Source of the DNA: Scylla paramamosain
Lineage: Eukaryota > Arthropoda > Malacostraca > Decapoda > Portunidae
Reading direction: 5' to 3'
Assembly (NCBI RefSeq): GCF_035594125.1
Contig: NC_087185.1
Span: 12,554,164 to 12,618,163, forward strand
DNA length: 64,000 nt
Under the pieces are notes generated by a model, which saw nothing but the letters and a program-made list of their open reading frames with translations, was not told the origin of the DNA and ran no database searches. Made by a program: the position numbers and the translations under genes. This document shows, in pieces, positions 9,068-23,460 of this stretch (position 1 is the stretch's first letter; every line of letters starts with the position of its first letter).

Positions 9068-12000
9068 GCAGAGGTGCCTCTTCCGTTTTGCCTCTGCTAG
9101 TTGGGGGGAACTGAGGAGGTATTTTGCTGATTTTCCTTGGAATGACTACTGTTTCCGTGTCAGATACCCGTCTCTGTGTGCCGAACGCATAACAGAGGTG
9201 ATAGTGTCTGGCATGGAGGCATACATTCCTTACTATTTTCTCGACTTAAACTAAACCTTCCAAACCTTGATTTAGTACAGCCTATTCTTGTGCTATACAT
9301 GATGAGAGATGGCCTACAAAAGGTATTTGAGCCTTCCATCAACAGAATCTCATGCGCTTTATATTTCTGCTCGGAATCATACCATGTCTGTTCTCCAACT
9401 AGCCAAATACTCCTTCATTAGTAGAAATTTTTCAAGATGTAACTCCCTTCGTGACTTTTGGCATCTATCCAAAAACATCTCCAATAACCTTGCTTCTTCT
9501 TTCCCTCCTTTATTTCAACCAGATGGCACCACTGCTGTGACATATATCTCTAAAGCTCAACTCTGCTCAAACCTTTGCTAAAAACGCTACCTTGGAAGAT
9601 TCAGGGCTTGTTCCTCCCTTTACTCTATCTTCTGACTACTTCATGATACCTATTAAAATTCTTTGCAATGATGTTTTCCATGCCCTCGCTGGCCTAAGCC
9701 CTCACAAGGCTTATGAACCTGATCAGGGCCCTCCTATTGTTTTCCGAAACTGCCCCTCAGTCTTTGCACTTTGCCTTGCCAAACTCTTTCAGCTCTGTCT
9801 GCCAACATCTACCTTTCCTTCTTGTTGGAAGTTTGCCTACATTCAGCCTGTTCCTAAAAAAGGGTGACCTTTCTAATCCCTGAAACAACCGTCCTATTGC
9901 TTTAATTTCCCGTCTATCTAACGTTTTTCAATCTATGCTCAACAGGAATATTCTTAAACATCTATCACTTCACAACCTTCTATTTGATCGCCAGTATGGG
10001 TTATGTGAAGGCCGCTCTACTGGTGGTCTTATGGCTTTCCTTACAGAGTCTTGGTCATTGCCTTAGTCATATTAATATTGCCTTAGTCATATTAATAGCT
10101 TTTGATAGAGTCTGGCACAAAGCTTTGATTTCCAAACTATCCTCCTACGGCTTCTATCCTTCTCTCTGTATCTTCATCTCAAGTTTCCTTTCTGACCGTT
10201 CTATTGCTGCTGTGGTAGACGATCACTGTTCTTCTCCTAAATATATTGGCAGTAGTGTTCCTCAGGGTTCTGTCCTGTCATCCACTCTCTTCCCATTATT
10301 AATCAATGATTTTCTAAATCAATTTTTTTTTTTTTTTATCCTATCTATTCCTACATTGATGATACTACCCTGCACTTTTCCACGTCTTTTCGTAGACGTC
10401 CAACTCTTCAGGAAAAACAGTTCACGCAGGGAAGCCACAGAATACCTGACTTCTGATCTCTCTAAATTTTTTTTATTGGGGCAAAGCAAACTCAAAAACT
10501 CAATTCCTCCATCTATCAACTTGATACAACCTTCCAGAAAAATATCCCCTTTTTCTTCAGTGACACTCAACTGTCCCCCTTTTCTACACTGAACATCCTC
10601 GGGCTGTCCTTTTCATATAACACTATGTAACACGATTTTAGTCTTTAACAAGCAAGTGTCATTTTCCAGTTGCTTTGCAAAACAATATAAAATGTTCATT
10701 ATTCCTGTGAAACTTTGCTTTTGTGGCTATTAGAATGATTTTTTGCCCGAAAATAGCTAAATTTAACCATTTTTCTAGATGCTGTCACAGAATTTATTTG
10801 CTTTTGTCTTGATGAATTGACCAGATATGTAGCAGAATGCATCAGGAGAATAACTGCAGCCTCTTGATGCCATTTCACTTCTTGTGATGTCTTCTCAGGC
10901 AGGCAAAGCAAAACTGATTGGTGGTCTCCAAGCCCCTACTTTTGTATTGTCAAGCTGTACTCTACGTCTAGAATATCTTAGTCTTTCTAGAATGTATTCT
11001 AGAATGTTCTCAATCTTTCTAGAATATTCTTGATACTACTTTACATTATTCTGAATCATTTTAGAAAATTTTTGGTACTTCTACATATTTCTACTGTATT
11101 TTAAAAACTTCTAGAATATGCTGGAAATGTTTACATTTAATAGAATGTTCGAAAATGTTCTAGAAACTCCAAAAAGTGTCTGGTAGAAGATTCTGGAAGA
11201 TTTGCAAAAATTCCAGAAATGTGAACAAATTCTTTTAAATATGAAAAATTTCTTGCTAGATCTGGTCAGTTCAAGAATGATCTTATTAAAATTGAAAGTC
11301 TTCAGAACACTTTATATCCTTTCTTTCATTGTTTTAATTTATTTGCAAAATTTCAATAGCAATTAGATAAGTAATTGAGATTTTGCAAAGATCTTTTACC
11401 TGACATGAAAACCAATAGTATCCCATAATATAATTAAAAAAGGCAAAAAATGTAAATCAAAATAACTTTTTTCTAAGGATTTGTTTAGATGGAAATAACT
11501 GAAAAATTATGGTTTGGGGCCAAGAACAAGACAAAAGTGAAATTTTGTTACATAGTATAATCTAAACTGGAAACTTCACATTTCACCTCTAGGTAAAACA
11601 CTTTCTACTCCGCCAGTTTTTTTTTTTTTTCACCCTTTCAGCTGCTAACTCTGTACAGGAGCCTTATCTGTCCATGTATGGAGTATGCTTTGTAAGTCTG
11701 GGAGGTTACGCTCATACCGCTGTTCTTAGACAGGGTGGAGTTTCAAAAGCTTTTTATCTCATCAACTCCTCTCCTCTAACTGACTGTCTTCAGCCTCTGT
11801 CTCATCGCCGCAATGTTGCATCTCTTTCTAACTTCTACCGCTATTTTCATGCTAACTGCTCTTCTGATCTTGCTAACTGTATGCCTCCCCTGCTCCCCCA
11901 GCCTCCTTCCCCCTATTCTGTCCACCTCTCTAATGCAAGAATTAACCAGTATTCTCAATCATTCATCCCTTTCTCTGGTAAAGTCTGCAACTCCCTGCCT

Positions 12001-12081
12001 GTTTCTGCATTTTCACCTTCCTATGACTTGAATTCCTTCAAGAGGGAGGTTTCAAGACACATAGACAAGACATCTCAGTAG
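9068..12081 (+). pseudogene. LINE A2 reverse transcriptase (fragmented)
   Basis: Remnant frames at 8973-9254, 9309-9581, 9592-9867 (ending [11 protein letters not shown]), 9984-10592 and, beyond the transposon insertion, 11674-12081 (SFKREVSRHI terminus). Motif A survives as [10 protein letters not shown] and motif B as [11 protein letters not shown]. The YADD region is frameshifted by an 18-bp T run at about 10322-10338. Multiple indels make this clearly dead. Confidence 0.8.
10621..11555. mobile_element. Non-autonomous TIR transposon (deletion derivative), copy T1
   Basis: 935 bp flanked by TATAA (10616-10620 and 11556-11560). The uninterrupted LINE sequence at this point (e.g. near 15246) has TATAA once, which supports a target duplication. 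The terminal inverted repeat is CTATGTAACA (10623-10632) against TGTTACATAG (11546-11555). The left about 160 bp match 45346-45500 and the right about 780 bp match 50805-51569, so it is the large element T2 with its whole coding region deleted. It carries no protein and would need the parent's transposase. Confidence 0.85.
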
Positions 12082-12159
12082 GCTTTTTTTTTGGGGGGGG
12101 GGGGATTTTTGTTGCCCTTGGCCAGCGTCTCTCCTACATTAAAAAAAATATATATATAT

Positions 12160-13185
12160 TACAACCCAGTCCTCTTTCCCCGTAAGGAGAATCAGAACTC
12201 ATTGTCGCAAAGTTTGCCACAGGAGGCTGAAACTCGGACTATAACGCAAAGTTTTCGTTGGATGAACTCCTCCTTGCCCTGAAATCCTGTGAATGCTCCA
12301 GTCTCGGTCCAGACATTATTTCCTACAGTATGTTTCAACATCTCAGACACCATTCCCAAATTGCAAAATTATTACACCTTTACAATAGAATCTGGACCAC
12401 CCACACTTTCCCTCAGTCCTTGCACTTTGCTCACCTCATCCCAGTCCCTAAAAAGACCGGACGCCTTACGGACCCCAGTCCGTTTCTCCCTATTGCGCTC
12501 ACGAGCTGTTTGTGTAAGGTCATGGAACGTATGATAAAGCAAGGCTCCTTTCTGATCAGCAGTCGGTTTTTCGGAAATACCGAGGCATCTAACATACCTA
12601 GAGCATTGCACTTCAGAGGCAACATCATTAGTAAGCTGAATTCTTGTTGTAAATCCTTCTCATTGATTTGGGTGCCTGGACATTCCAGTATACGCGGGAA
12701 TGAACAGGCTGACATGCCGGCTAAATCTGCTGCAGAGATCGTGGGACCCTGGAACCTCCGTTGGGATCTGCAGTCATATCTTTCAGTTGTTAAATTATCG
12801 GTAAAACTCATGTGGCAAAGTCACTGGAACAATCTAAACCGACACTCCATCAAACATCCTGGGCGAGTGGGCCTCCTCCGGTCACTAAACACAGCAGAAG
12901 GTGGTCCTTGCACGCCTCGGGATGGACTGCACCCTCCCTACACATATGATCTCCTACATAGCCAACGCTTTCCCATCACAATGTACCATCTGTAATGTCA
13001 CCTTCTTTGTCAAACACATCCTGCTTCACTGTGTGCGTTATCAGAAGAAGAGGGGCCCCTTGGCACCTTGCTGCCGGGGCCGCGGCCTCCCGCAAACGCA
13101 GACCACCGTTTTGGGTGATGAGCACCCGAAAGTAGCCGATAGACTGATGATTTTCCTAAGATCAAGTTAATCAGAGAGCTGTGAT
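12160..13185 (+). pseudogene. RNase H-bearing LINE (family B), internally deleted
   Basis: ORF 12258-12995 joins two distant parts of a polymerase. The RT N-terminal part (SSLGPDIISYSMFQHL, FAHLIPVPKK, LTSCLCKVMERM) is followed directly by an RNase H C-terminal motif, FSLIWVPGHSSIRGNEQAD. The palm motifs with the catalytic Asp residues are missing. A frameshift near 12900 moves the tail to 12901-13170, with a zinc-binding end CTICNVTFFVKHILLHC. RT plus RNase H plus CCHC-like tail is the arrangement of I/jockey-type LINEs. A short palindrome (ACTTGCAT..ATGCAAGT, 13206-13229) lies just downstream. Confidence 0.75.
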
Positions 13186-13239
13186 TTACATGTATAAATT
13201 ACATCACTTGCATGTATCATGCAAGTCATATATATACCT

Positions 13240-16029
<2,790 letters not shown>

Positions 16030-16459
16030 ACTTGTACAGTATGTAAATGACAGTACGAAAGTGTGTATGAACTGTTTTAATATGAATGCGTTCCCCACTT
16101 ATATATGTAGTGACGCTATTTAGCTTCCCTTCCTGTGTGTATGTGAGTTGCCCCTCCCTCTTCTCTAGCCTGACAAAGGACAAAAGCTTTGTGATAGGAT
16201 TAGGAACTCCATATGAATGAAGCGTGTGTGAAGGAATGATGTGTATTTATATTGTATTTATATTTTCTGGACAAAAGGATAAAAGACAAAAGAAAACAAA
16301 AAAATAATGGCAGGTTAAGAACATAATAAAAATAAAGTAAAGTAAAATGAATAAAAATTAAATAAAATAGAGTAATAAAATGGCCTAATACCCATGTCGG
16401 GAGGATGGCCAAAAAAATAAATAAATAAATAAAACTCCGGTTATTCCCACCTTGGCTAC

Positions 16460-16570
<111 letters not shown>

Positions 16571-16699
16571 CAATTCGCGCCAAAATTTCGTGGGGCCCAA
16601 TCACAACAACTGTAAGCGCTATTAAACGGTACCTTAACATTAATTTAATGGGTACTTAAAAAAAAGTACTTCAGAGGCATTTTTTTCAATTTTTTTTTT

Positions 16700-17576
16700 T
16701 TAGGCACTCCTTGAGTCGTTTTGGGACTGAATCTACTAAGATCCTTTTGATATTCCTCCACACCTGTTCCACTGCTTCGATCAGTAGGGGGATGGAGCGT
16801 GTGTCATGCTGCCTTAGATCCATTTTCGTGATGGTCCACAGATTTTCAATCGGGTTCAAAGTTGAAGAATTTCCTGGCCAGTCTTCAATAAACTCCGACT
16901 AACAGTCTAGTAGCCATTGTTGCACATCACGGGCAATGTGACACGGTGCACCGTCCTGGATATCTTTTATTTATTTATTATTATTATTATTATTTTTTTT
17001 TTTTTAGTTTGGCAAGCCTCAGAACACTCAAACAAGTGGTCACACAAAAGTTCCAGGTACATGTTTTTATTGAGTTTTTCATTCATCCGCAGCTCAACTA
17101 AATTTCTCTGTCTGTGGTACACAAAAGTATCCCAGAGCATAACACTGTCAGGGAATTTTTCATCCTGCCTTACGTAGCAAGGGCTAAGCGGGTCGCTGCC
17201 ACTGCGACGGTACACATTCCCACCCGTTTCCAATCAGGGAAAAAGTGATTCATCACTCCATAGGGCCCACCGTCACTTTTCTGCATCACACTGTGAATAT
17301 TTCCGGCAAAAAAGGAATCCCGTTCTTCACTTGCTGCTGAGTTAGACAGGGCTTGATGCGAGGGCGGCAGTTGTTTGATTTTATTTAACGTGCTGAAATA
17401 CATGGGGTTAACATTTACTAGTTGCCGAATTATGCTTGCAGTCACCATCCTTGAAGCACTTAATCCTCTTCTGCCAATCCTACAATCCTTGAAATATCCC
17501 TCACAGACTGCCCCGGCTTGTAGAGGGACACAGTGTTTGCCAGCTGTTCTTTAGTAGAGTGGGTAAGATTTTCCAT
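16700..17576 (-). pseudogene. Tc1/mariner-type transposase (degenerate)
   Basis: ATG at 17576 gives MENLTHSTKEQLANTVSLYK followed by PGQSVRDISRIVG, an N-terminal helix-turn-helix. The first DDE Asp is in SDESLFP, followed by GNVYRRSGSDPLSP and VMLWDTFVYH. After a poly(T) interruption near 16990 the second Asp motif reads QDGAPCHIARDVQQWL, then EDWPGNSSTLNPIENLW near 16850-16890. WPGNS-DLNPIENLW is diagnostic of Tc1/mariner. The third Asp position within it reads Thr. Stops and frameshifts split it into several frames. Terminal inverted repeats were not found. Confidence 0.8.
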
Positions 17577-18115
17577 ATTTTATGTGCATGGAACAATGAG
17601 ACCGCGTCAAGGTCACTCACTTCCAGACAGTTTCAAAAAAATATATATGTTTGCTGGGAGACACTGAGACATGTCCCAAACTGTTTGTAGTAGCAGAGCC
17701 GTTGCACTGACGCTGCATGATGTACGATGCCATCAGTTGTCTACGAGGGATACTCGGCACACTGTCTCTGTCAGTTAATTACGTTACAACACGACGCAGC
17801 TCACGGATAAGAATATTTCAGATATCCATCAGCCTTCACAATTGTAAGGGAGCAGATGTTTCTATCTTCTGTCTGTCATCTAATAAAAAAAAAAAATAGC
17901 AACTTACTAAGCCACGTTCGATTAATCAATACTTACATAAATTTGGTTATGATGATCACAATCATCTGTGCTCCTCAGGCACTGGCCCGTCAACCGACAC
18001 CAAGGGATATATTTCATAGCATTAAATCGTTAGAAAACGGAGAAGCCAAATTTTACGTAAAACATATGTAAAAGATCTATAAAAATAAATACAAAAATAA
18101 ATAAAAATAATAGTA
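17577..18115. other. No gene seen
   Basis: AT-rich sequence with no coding signal that I recognise. It may include the 5' end of the Tc1/mariner element. Confidence 0.5.

Positions 18116-18182
<67 letters not shown>
18116..18182. repeat. (TAA)n microsatellite
   Basis: About 67 bp trinucleotide TAA/AAT repeat. Confidence 0.95.
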
Positions 18183-18187
<5 letters not shown>

Positions 18188-18286
18188 ATTTTAAAAATAT
18201 ATAGTACAAAGGTTAATAATGTTTAGGGTTCACTTCCTCTTGTTTCACGCTTGTTGTGGTGGAGGCGCACACACTTCTAGACCGAA

Positions 18287-18399
<113 letters not shown>

Positions 18400-18749
18400 C
18401 TGCCCGAGGGGACAGCAATGAGAATGATGTTAAACTAGACCTGTACATCGACTCGATTACATTTATTCGGTTATGCCTGGAAATGTATTCCCTATCAGTT
18501 ACATGATTCACATAAAAGAGTATTCTTGTGCCTCCCCAGATGGAGATATAGGAGAAAAAGTTGGGCTCCAAGACGGATCGGACCCTTCCTCCGCCACCAC
18601 ATTCCCGTGAAAGGGAGGCGGCAGTTACTTAAGTATATCATAATCAATTAAAAGCATGTTACAGCATAGGTACATATAACACTTACGTATTCTGAGTCGT
18701 GGAGAGGCAGAGAGGAGAGAGGGAGGTCCTGCCTATAAGACAGGGTTCT

Positions 18750-18789
18750 GCCCCTTCGGGGCTTCAGTTCCCTCTTTGTGGAATTGAAG
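18750..18789. other. Two adjacent short hairpins
   Basis: GCCCC-TTC-GGGGC (18750-18762) is followed at once by CTTCAGTTCC (18762-18771) pairing with GGAATTGAAG (18780-18789) with one mismatch. Both could form in RNA or single-stranded DNA. No transcription unit around them is recognisable. Confidence 0.5.
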
Positions 18790-18881
18790 GTCAGCGGAAA
18801 TGATGCCCGGTGTTTACAAGATGCGACATGAGGGAACCTGTGTCAACATTAAGCCTTTTCCTCTACTCCTTCCTTTATGTC

Positions 18882-18883
<2 letters not shown>

Positions 18884-18967
<84 letters not shown>
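18884..18967. repeat. (CT)n microsatellite
   Basis: 84 bp of CT repeat. Confidence 0.97.
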
Positions 18968-18970
<3 letters not shown>

Positions 18971-19046
18971 TATCATAATGTTGTATCATCCCCCTACCCG
19001 GTTCAAGTGCGCGTATAATTATGCCACTGCGGCAATAACAATATAT

Positions 19047-19147
<101 letters not shown>

Positions 19148-19218
19148 TTGTTATGTAAGGTGTAAGTAGCGGGGGAGTAAAAAGTATGAAGAAGAAAAGA
19201 TGAAAAGAGAAACGAAGG

Positions 19219-19220
<2 letters not shown>

Positions 19221-19261
<41 letters not shown>
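19221..19261. repeat. (GA)n microsatellite
   Basis: About 40 bp of GA. Bases 19262-19575 hold no recognisable gene. Confidence 0.93.
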
Positions 19262-19266
<5 letters not shown>

Positions 19267-19575
19267 AAAAATTGGAAGATGAAGCGTGCATGACGGGTCG
19301 CTAATGCCATTACCGAGTTAAGTGTAAGGTTCTCCACGCAGTCACTTTTCCTCCCTACTTAGTTTATGACATATTATAATTTTTCTTTCATTGAGGAAGA
19401 TGACATAATTAGTATTAACACAGTACCCATAGTTTAGCTTTATTGTACCAAGACAATAGCCAGTGACTGTGAGTGCAGGAGATGGCGGGCAGCGTGGGAT
19501 GCACGACCCCGTCCCCATCCTCCCCTCCCGCACGAGTCATACTCTCTTGACCACTGAGAGCTCAGTGTGTGGCGC

Positions 19576-19643
19576 GTTCCCATGAGTTAGTCATCCATAT
19601 CTTACGAGAGTTCCCATGAGTCAGTCATCCATATCTTACATGG
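19576..19643. repeat. 34-bp direct tandem duplication
   Basis: GTTCCCATGAGT(T/C)AGTCATC... occurs twice with a period of 34 bp (starts 19576 and 19610) and one clear mismatch, so it is a recent local duplication. Confidence 0.8.
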
Positions 19644-19682
19644 TAAGCAGCGCCTTCAGAGAAGACTCTTTTTTTCTTTTAT

Positions 19683-19802
19683 TTACGTTAGAGGGTCACT
19701 GGCCAAGGGAAACAAAACTGAAAAAAATTTCCACTCAAGCGGCCGTCCCGAAAGAGACGTCAAGATCATAAAAAAAAAGAAAATTGAAGGATAAGTTTCT
19801 TG

Positions 19803-19884
<82 letters not shown>

Positions 19885-20180
19885 AAAGAGTTCAAGTCAT
19901 ATGAAGGAGGAAATAAAGAAGCAGGCAGGGAGTTCCAGAGTTTACCAGATGAATGAATGATCAAGAATGCTGGTTAATTCTTGCATTAGAGAGGTAGACA
20001 GAAGCCTTATGGAGCGAGACCGTGGGAGGAGGGGAGGCATGCAGCTAGCAAGATCAGAAGAGCTGCTAGCAAGAAAATAACGATAGAAAATAGCAAGAGA
20101 TGCAACATTGCGGCGATGAGAAAGAGAACGAAGACAGGAGAGGAATTGATAAGACGAAAAGCTTTTCATTCTGGTGCCTA
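19683..20180 (-). mobile_element. LINE family A 3' fragment (antisense) with internal microsatellite
   Basis: Minus strand, from HRRNVASLAIFYRYF (about 20130) through YSVHLSNARVNQY-type sequence to the family 3' UTR (GGCCAGTGACC, CCACTTGAGTG variants). The C-terminal SFKRE codons run into a 77-bp (TC)n tract where intact copies have CCTCCCTC. Truncated at its 5' end near 20180. Confidence 0.85.
19806..19882. repeat. (TC)n expanded inside LINE coding sequence
   Basis: 77 bp of TC that replaces the short pyrimidine-rich CCTCCCTCTTG of intact family A copies. LINE sequence continues in register on both sides. Confidence 0.95.
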
Positions 20181-20542
20181 AAACAACAGTATGGGTGAGT
20201 GGGATAAAGCTAGAAGGGCCAGTTGCTTTAAGGGATATATTTCAGAAACTTACTGCATTACACCCCTGCTTATTATATGTGCACTGTTAGGTGTCTCCAT
20301 CAACTAACTTGTGGGTGACCTTCCATACAATGCACCCTGTGTATATTATGACATGACTCATCTCGTGGTGAGACGAGTGCTTGGTATTACAGTGAGGTGA
20401 ATTATCCTCCTATTTGTTGTGAGGGTTTTGTGTGTGAACGAGGCTTGAGTGGGGCTTCAGCTCCTGCTCTGCCCTAGCTAGCATCCTAGCATGGTCGCCA
20501 GTGAGGACCACACTAAACAGTTCCCAGAGTTAGACTGCCAGT

Positions 20543-22504
20543 ATGGGTCAACAGTACCGCTCACCAGAGGGTTCACCTTTTGAGGTCGATATGTGTTGGA
20601 TGGTTGGGTGTCTGGGCTGGGATGTGTTGTGCGGGAAGGTCTTAGCTCCATCGTGGACAAACTTTCGAATCATGAAGGGCCACTTTTTAAAAAGAGTGGC
20701 CTCCATGGAGACGAGGTACCCCGTTGACGGCGGCCAGAGCTCGCTGCCTTCGTTGTACCAGTAGGCTGTCTCCCTTGGTCCCTGGAGCCAATTTATTTTT
20801 TTTTATAGTCGACCAGACCCTCGAGACGTCATCGTTTAATCTAGTCGTGATTGTGCAGGTAGGAGCTCGTACTCTTCCTGCTGTTGTTTCTCAAGGTGAA
20901 AGACGCCTTAGTTAGTTGCTGAGTTCTGTCTTGACACCCTCATAACCATTAATGTCTATGCCTTCATGTCATACTGTGCTATTCACTTGGTTCTTAGGTC
21001 CTTCATATCCGTCTCAGATATGACGGTGATTGTCTCTTTAATCAGTGTTACGTGACATTTACATCAGACATTGCGGCAAAAGTTCTTTGCGTCTTGGCAA
21101 TTAATTCTCTGCGTCTTGGAAAGAACAACTTAATTGCTGAGGTCATTACATAAAGCAATGTAGCTCAGAGCGAGAATGATTATTGTCCCAATGTCTTTGA
21201 TGATGCTGAAGAACGAGCTCCCAAAGTTCGCCACCCACCTACACCCACCATATTATAGGGAAGGTCGAGGAAACTTTATTCAAGCTGCTAAGTCTCTAGA
21301 AAGGAAGATTGGAGTACTCCCTAGAAATGACATCAAGAAATATGGCAAAGGTTTCTTCATCCGAGCTAAAGATGATGATGATGGCACAGGCGATGATGCT
21401 CATCCATCTACCATACCCTAATTAATGATGGAGTCTTTGAGTCTATCGACTGATGGAGTCTTTGAGTCGAACATTCAATTACTGTAAAGTACCTATTTAT
21501 AACCAGGACCTGTACGAACTCTCAGAAGACGACATCCATTACTTATATCCAGATAATGTGGCCAAGATTAAAGGCTATGGTAATATGATAATTCTCACAT
21601 TCTATGGTTCTTTTCTCCCTGACCTTGTTACGATCGGTCCTCTCTCTCTCTTCCAGTAATAGGCTTTCATCGATCGTCCATTTGCAATGTTACCGATGTT
21701 GCGAGTTCAGTCATGGGAGGAACAAGATTTCCCTGTTGTGGTCACTGTTCAGCCCTTGACTCCCACGCTACTTCTGAATGCGAATCAGACCTTTATTGCT
21801 TTTTTGTGCAGCGAATTTCATCCACTACGCTCTAAGAGTACCGTCTTGACCAGGACATCCTTCAACTGGTTAATTTTCAATGGATTAATTTTGGTAGTGG
21901 CAGGAAGAAACTCCTTTTTTAGACAGAAAGATGGAGGGGCAAATACATACGCCTCCTCCCTCCACTCTCATTCTTCTACCTCTACCACAGGTAATAAGGC
22001 TGCACTACCTTTTCAACCATCAATTGTTTCTTCCTGTTCCTGTGAGAATGTCGCTCCTTCAGTTACAGTCTGCAACAGGTTTTCTATTCCGGAAAGTGTC
22101 ACTTCCTCTCTGGTTTCAAGACACTTATCCACCAATTTTTGACCACTGCTTGGACCCTTTTATGGGACTGGCATTTCAGTGGGCATTTTTTTTTATTAGA
22201 TTTTTGTTGCCCTTGGCCAGTATCCTTCCTACATAAAAAAAAAAAAAAGCCCTCCACTAAATCTTCAGCAAAATCCTACATTATATTTTCACCAGCTACA
22301 TCACGGACTCCTCCTACAAAAATACATTTTATCGAAATCCACGCCCCCATGGATTCCCAACCACGGACGACTTCCAGGACTTTCAAGCCGCCACAGCAAC
22401 ATACTAACAATTCTCTCACCCTTCCTTCTCAGTCCTACCAGAAACGTTCCCGCGGGTCTGCTGAGTACCTAGACTCAATGGCCGTCCCCCTAGGAAAATC
22501 TTGA
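20543..22504 (+). pseudogene. Family C ORF1 (C1)
   Basis: Broken frames align with C2: PFEVDMCWMVGCLGWDVL (C2: PFEVVLCWMVGCLDWDAL), then INSLRLGKNNLIAEVI, FDDAEERAPKVRHP, and a Ser/Thr/Pro-rich tail PMDSQPRTTSRTFKPPQQH. ORF1 of jockey-type LINEs makes an RNA-binding gag-like protein. I see no clear zinc knuckle in what remains. Several stops are present. Confidence 0.55.
22109..22244 (+). mobile_element. 5'-truncated family A 3' end inserted in C1
   Basis: 136 bp: TTTCAAGACACTTATCCACC, the conserved stop region, 3' UTR and an A tail (22235-22249). Compared with C2 (38015-38055), about 14 bp of target (GCATCTTCAGCCAA) are missing at the junction, so insertion was coupled to a small target deletion. 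Confidence 0.85.
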
Positions 22505-22739
22505 GATGTCCCTGAGCCAGATGTAATCAAAGTGATTCATCCAATTCTGTTATGGATATAGAGGGTTTCTCTGCCCGTCATCCAAATAAGTCCTCCAAAA
22601 GCGATACCGATACGTCTTAGTCAAAGAATCCTCCTTCTCTGGTATATTCAGGAGTTTCGGAGACTCTTGTGTGGGTAGCCATCCCCACACCAGTTACACA
22701 ATCTCAGGTGTCTGCGCCTACAAATACGTAAGATCAAAT

Positions 22740-23293
22740 ATGCCTCTCCAGCCAAGCAAACTAGTCAGTGGAATTGTCGCGGTTTGTGAGACTCCTGGCA
22801 GGAACTCCGGGTGTTGATCTCTAGGTTTTCTCCTGTTTGCATTTCTTTGCAAAAGATGTTGCTCGGAGAATCAACTCATTTTGGTCCTCCTGGGTATCGT
22901 GCTTTATTTCCACTCCAATTCCTGGTCAGGGTCACCACGGTGGTACTTCCATCTTTATTCGCAATGATATTCTTTTTATCCACCTACAAATTCACTCGCC
23001 ACTGGAGGTTGTTGCTATTAAGGTTTTAATAAATCGTTTTTATTCATTGTGCAGTCTGTATCTTTCTCCCTGTGTTCCTATCGAGAGAAATTAATTTGAT
23101 AGTCTTTTAGATTCCCTTCCTTCTACTGTTATTTTATTGGGAGACTTCAGTGGTCACCATCTTTTGTGGGATGATAACGCTGTCGACCCTCGTTGTCTTT
23201 TAATCGCTTGTTTTATTGAGGATTCAGGATTGAAGATTTTAAACTCTAGAGACACGACCCATTTCCATAGACAAACCGATACTTTTACAATAA

Positions 23294-23389
<96 letters not shown>

Positions 23390-23460
23390 CCTCTGTATCT
23401 CTATTCTTATTTTAAATGGAAAACTTTACCAGACCTATATGGGAGCGATCACAAGCCAAT
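22740..23460 (+). pseudogene. Family C endonuclease (C1)
   Basis: QWNCRGL (N-terminal motif), then after a frameshift GQGHHGGTSIFIRNDILF, YSLCSLYLSPCVPIERN and VILLGDFSGHHLLWDD (metal-binding Asp motif). The conserved IDLSL segment before the terminal YGSDHKPI is interrupted by an 89-bp (TC)n tract. Frameshifts and stops make it non-functional. Confidence 0.75.
23298..23386. repeat. (TC)n expanded inside LINE endonuclease
   Basis: 89 bp of TC located exactly at codons for D-L-S-L-C in the endonuclease. LINE coding continues on both sides in recognisable frames. Confidence 0.95.

Larger units (their letters stand above)
8127..12150 (+). mobile_element. LINE family A, copy A2 (body)
   Basis: Continuation of the element begun at 5326. 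It runs from the 5' UTR (similar to 27540-27729, with about 20 bp missing) through ATG 8261 to the 3' UTR and A-rich tail at about 12138-12150. It is interrupted at 10620/11556 by a 935-bp TIR transposon. Taken with the 5' piece this is one of only two copies in the window that kept a 5' UTR. Confidence 0.8.

Noticed and set aside
10621..11555. Assignment of the TIR transposon to the CACTA superfamily
   Set aside because: The left side reads CACTATG, but the right end reads CATAGT and does not mirror CACTA. The best flanking duplication is 5 bp, not 2-3 bp, and the protein shows no CACTA transposase motifs.
12258..12995. A host RNase H gene
   Set aside because: The RNase H motif is fused to LINE RT motifs and a LINE zinc tail. 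It is an internally deleted retrotransposon.
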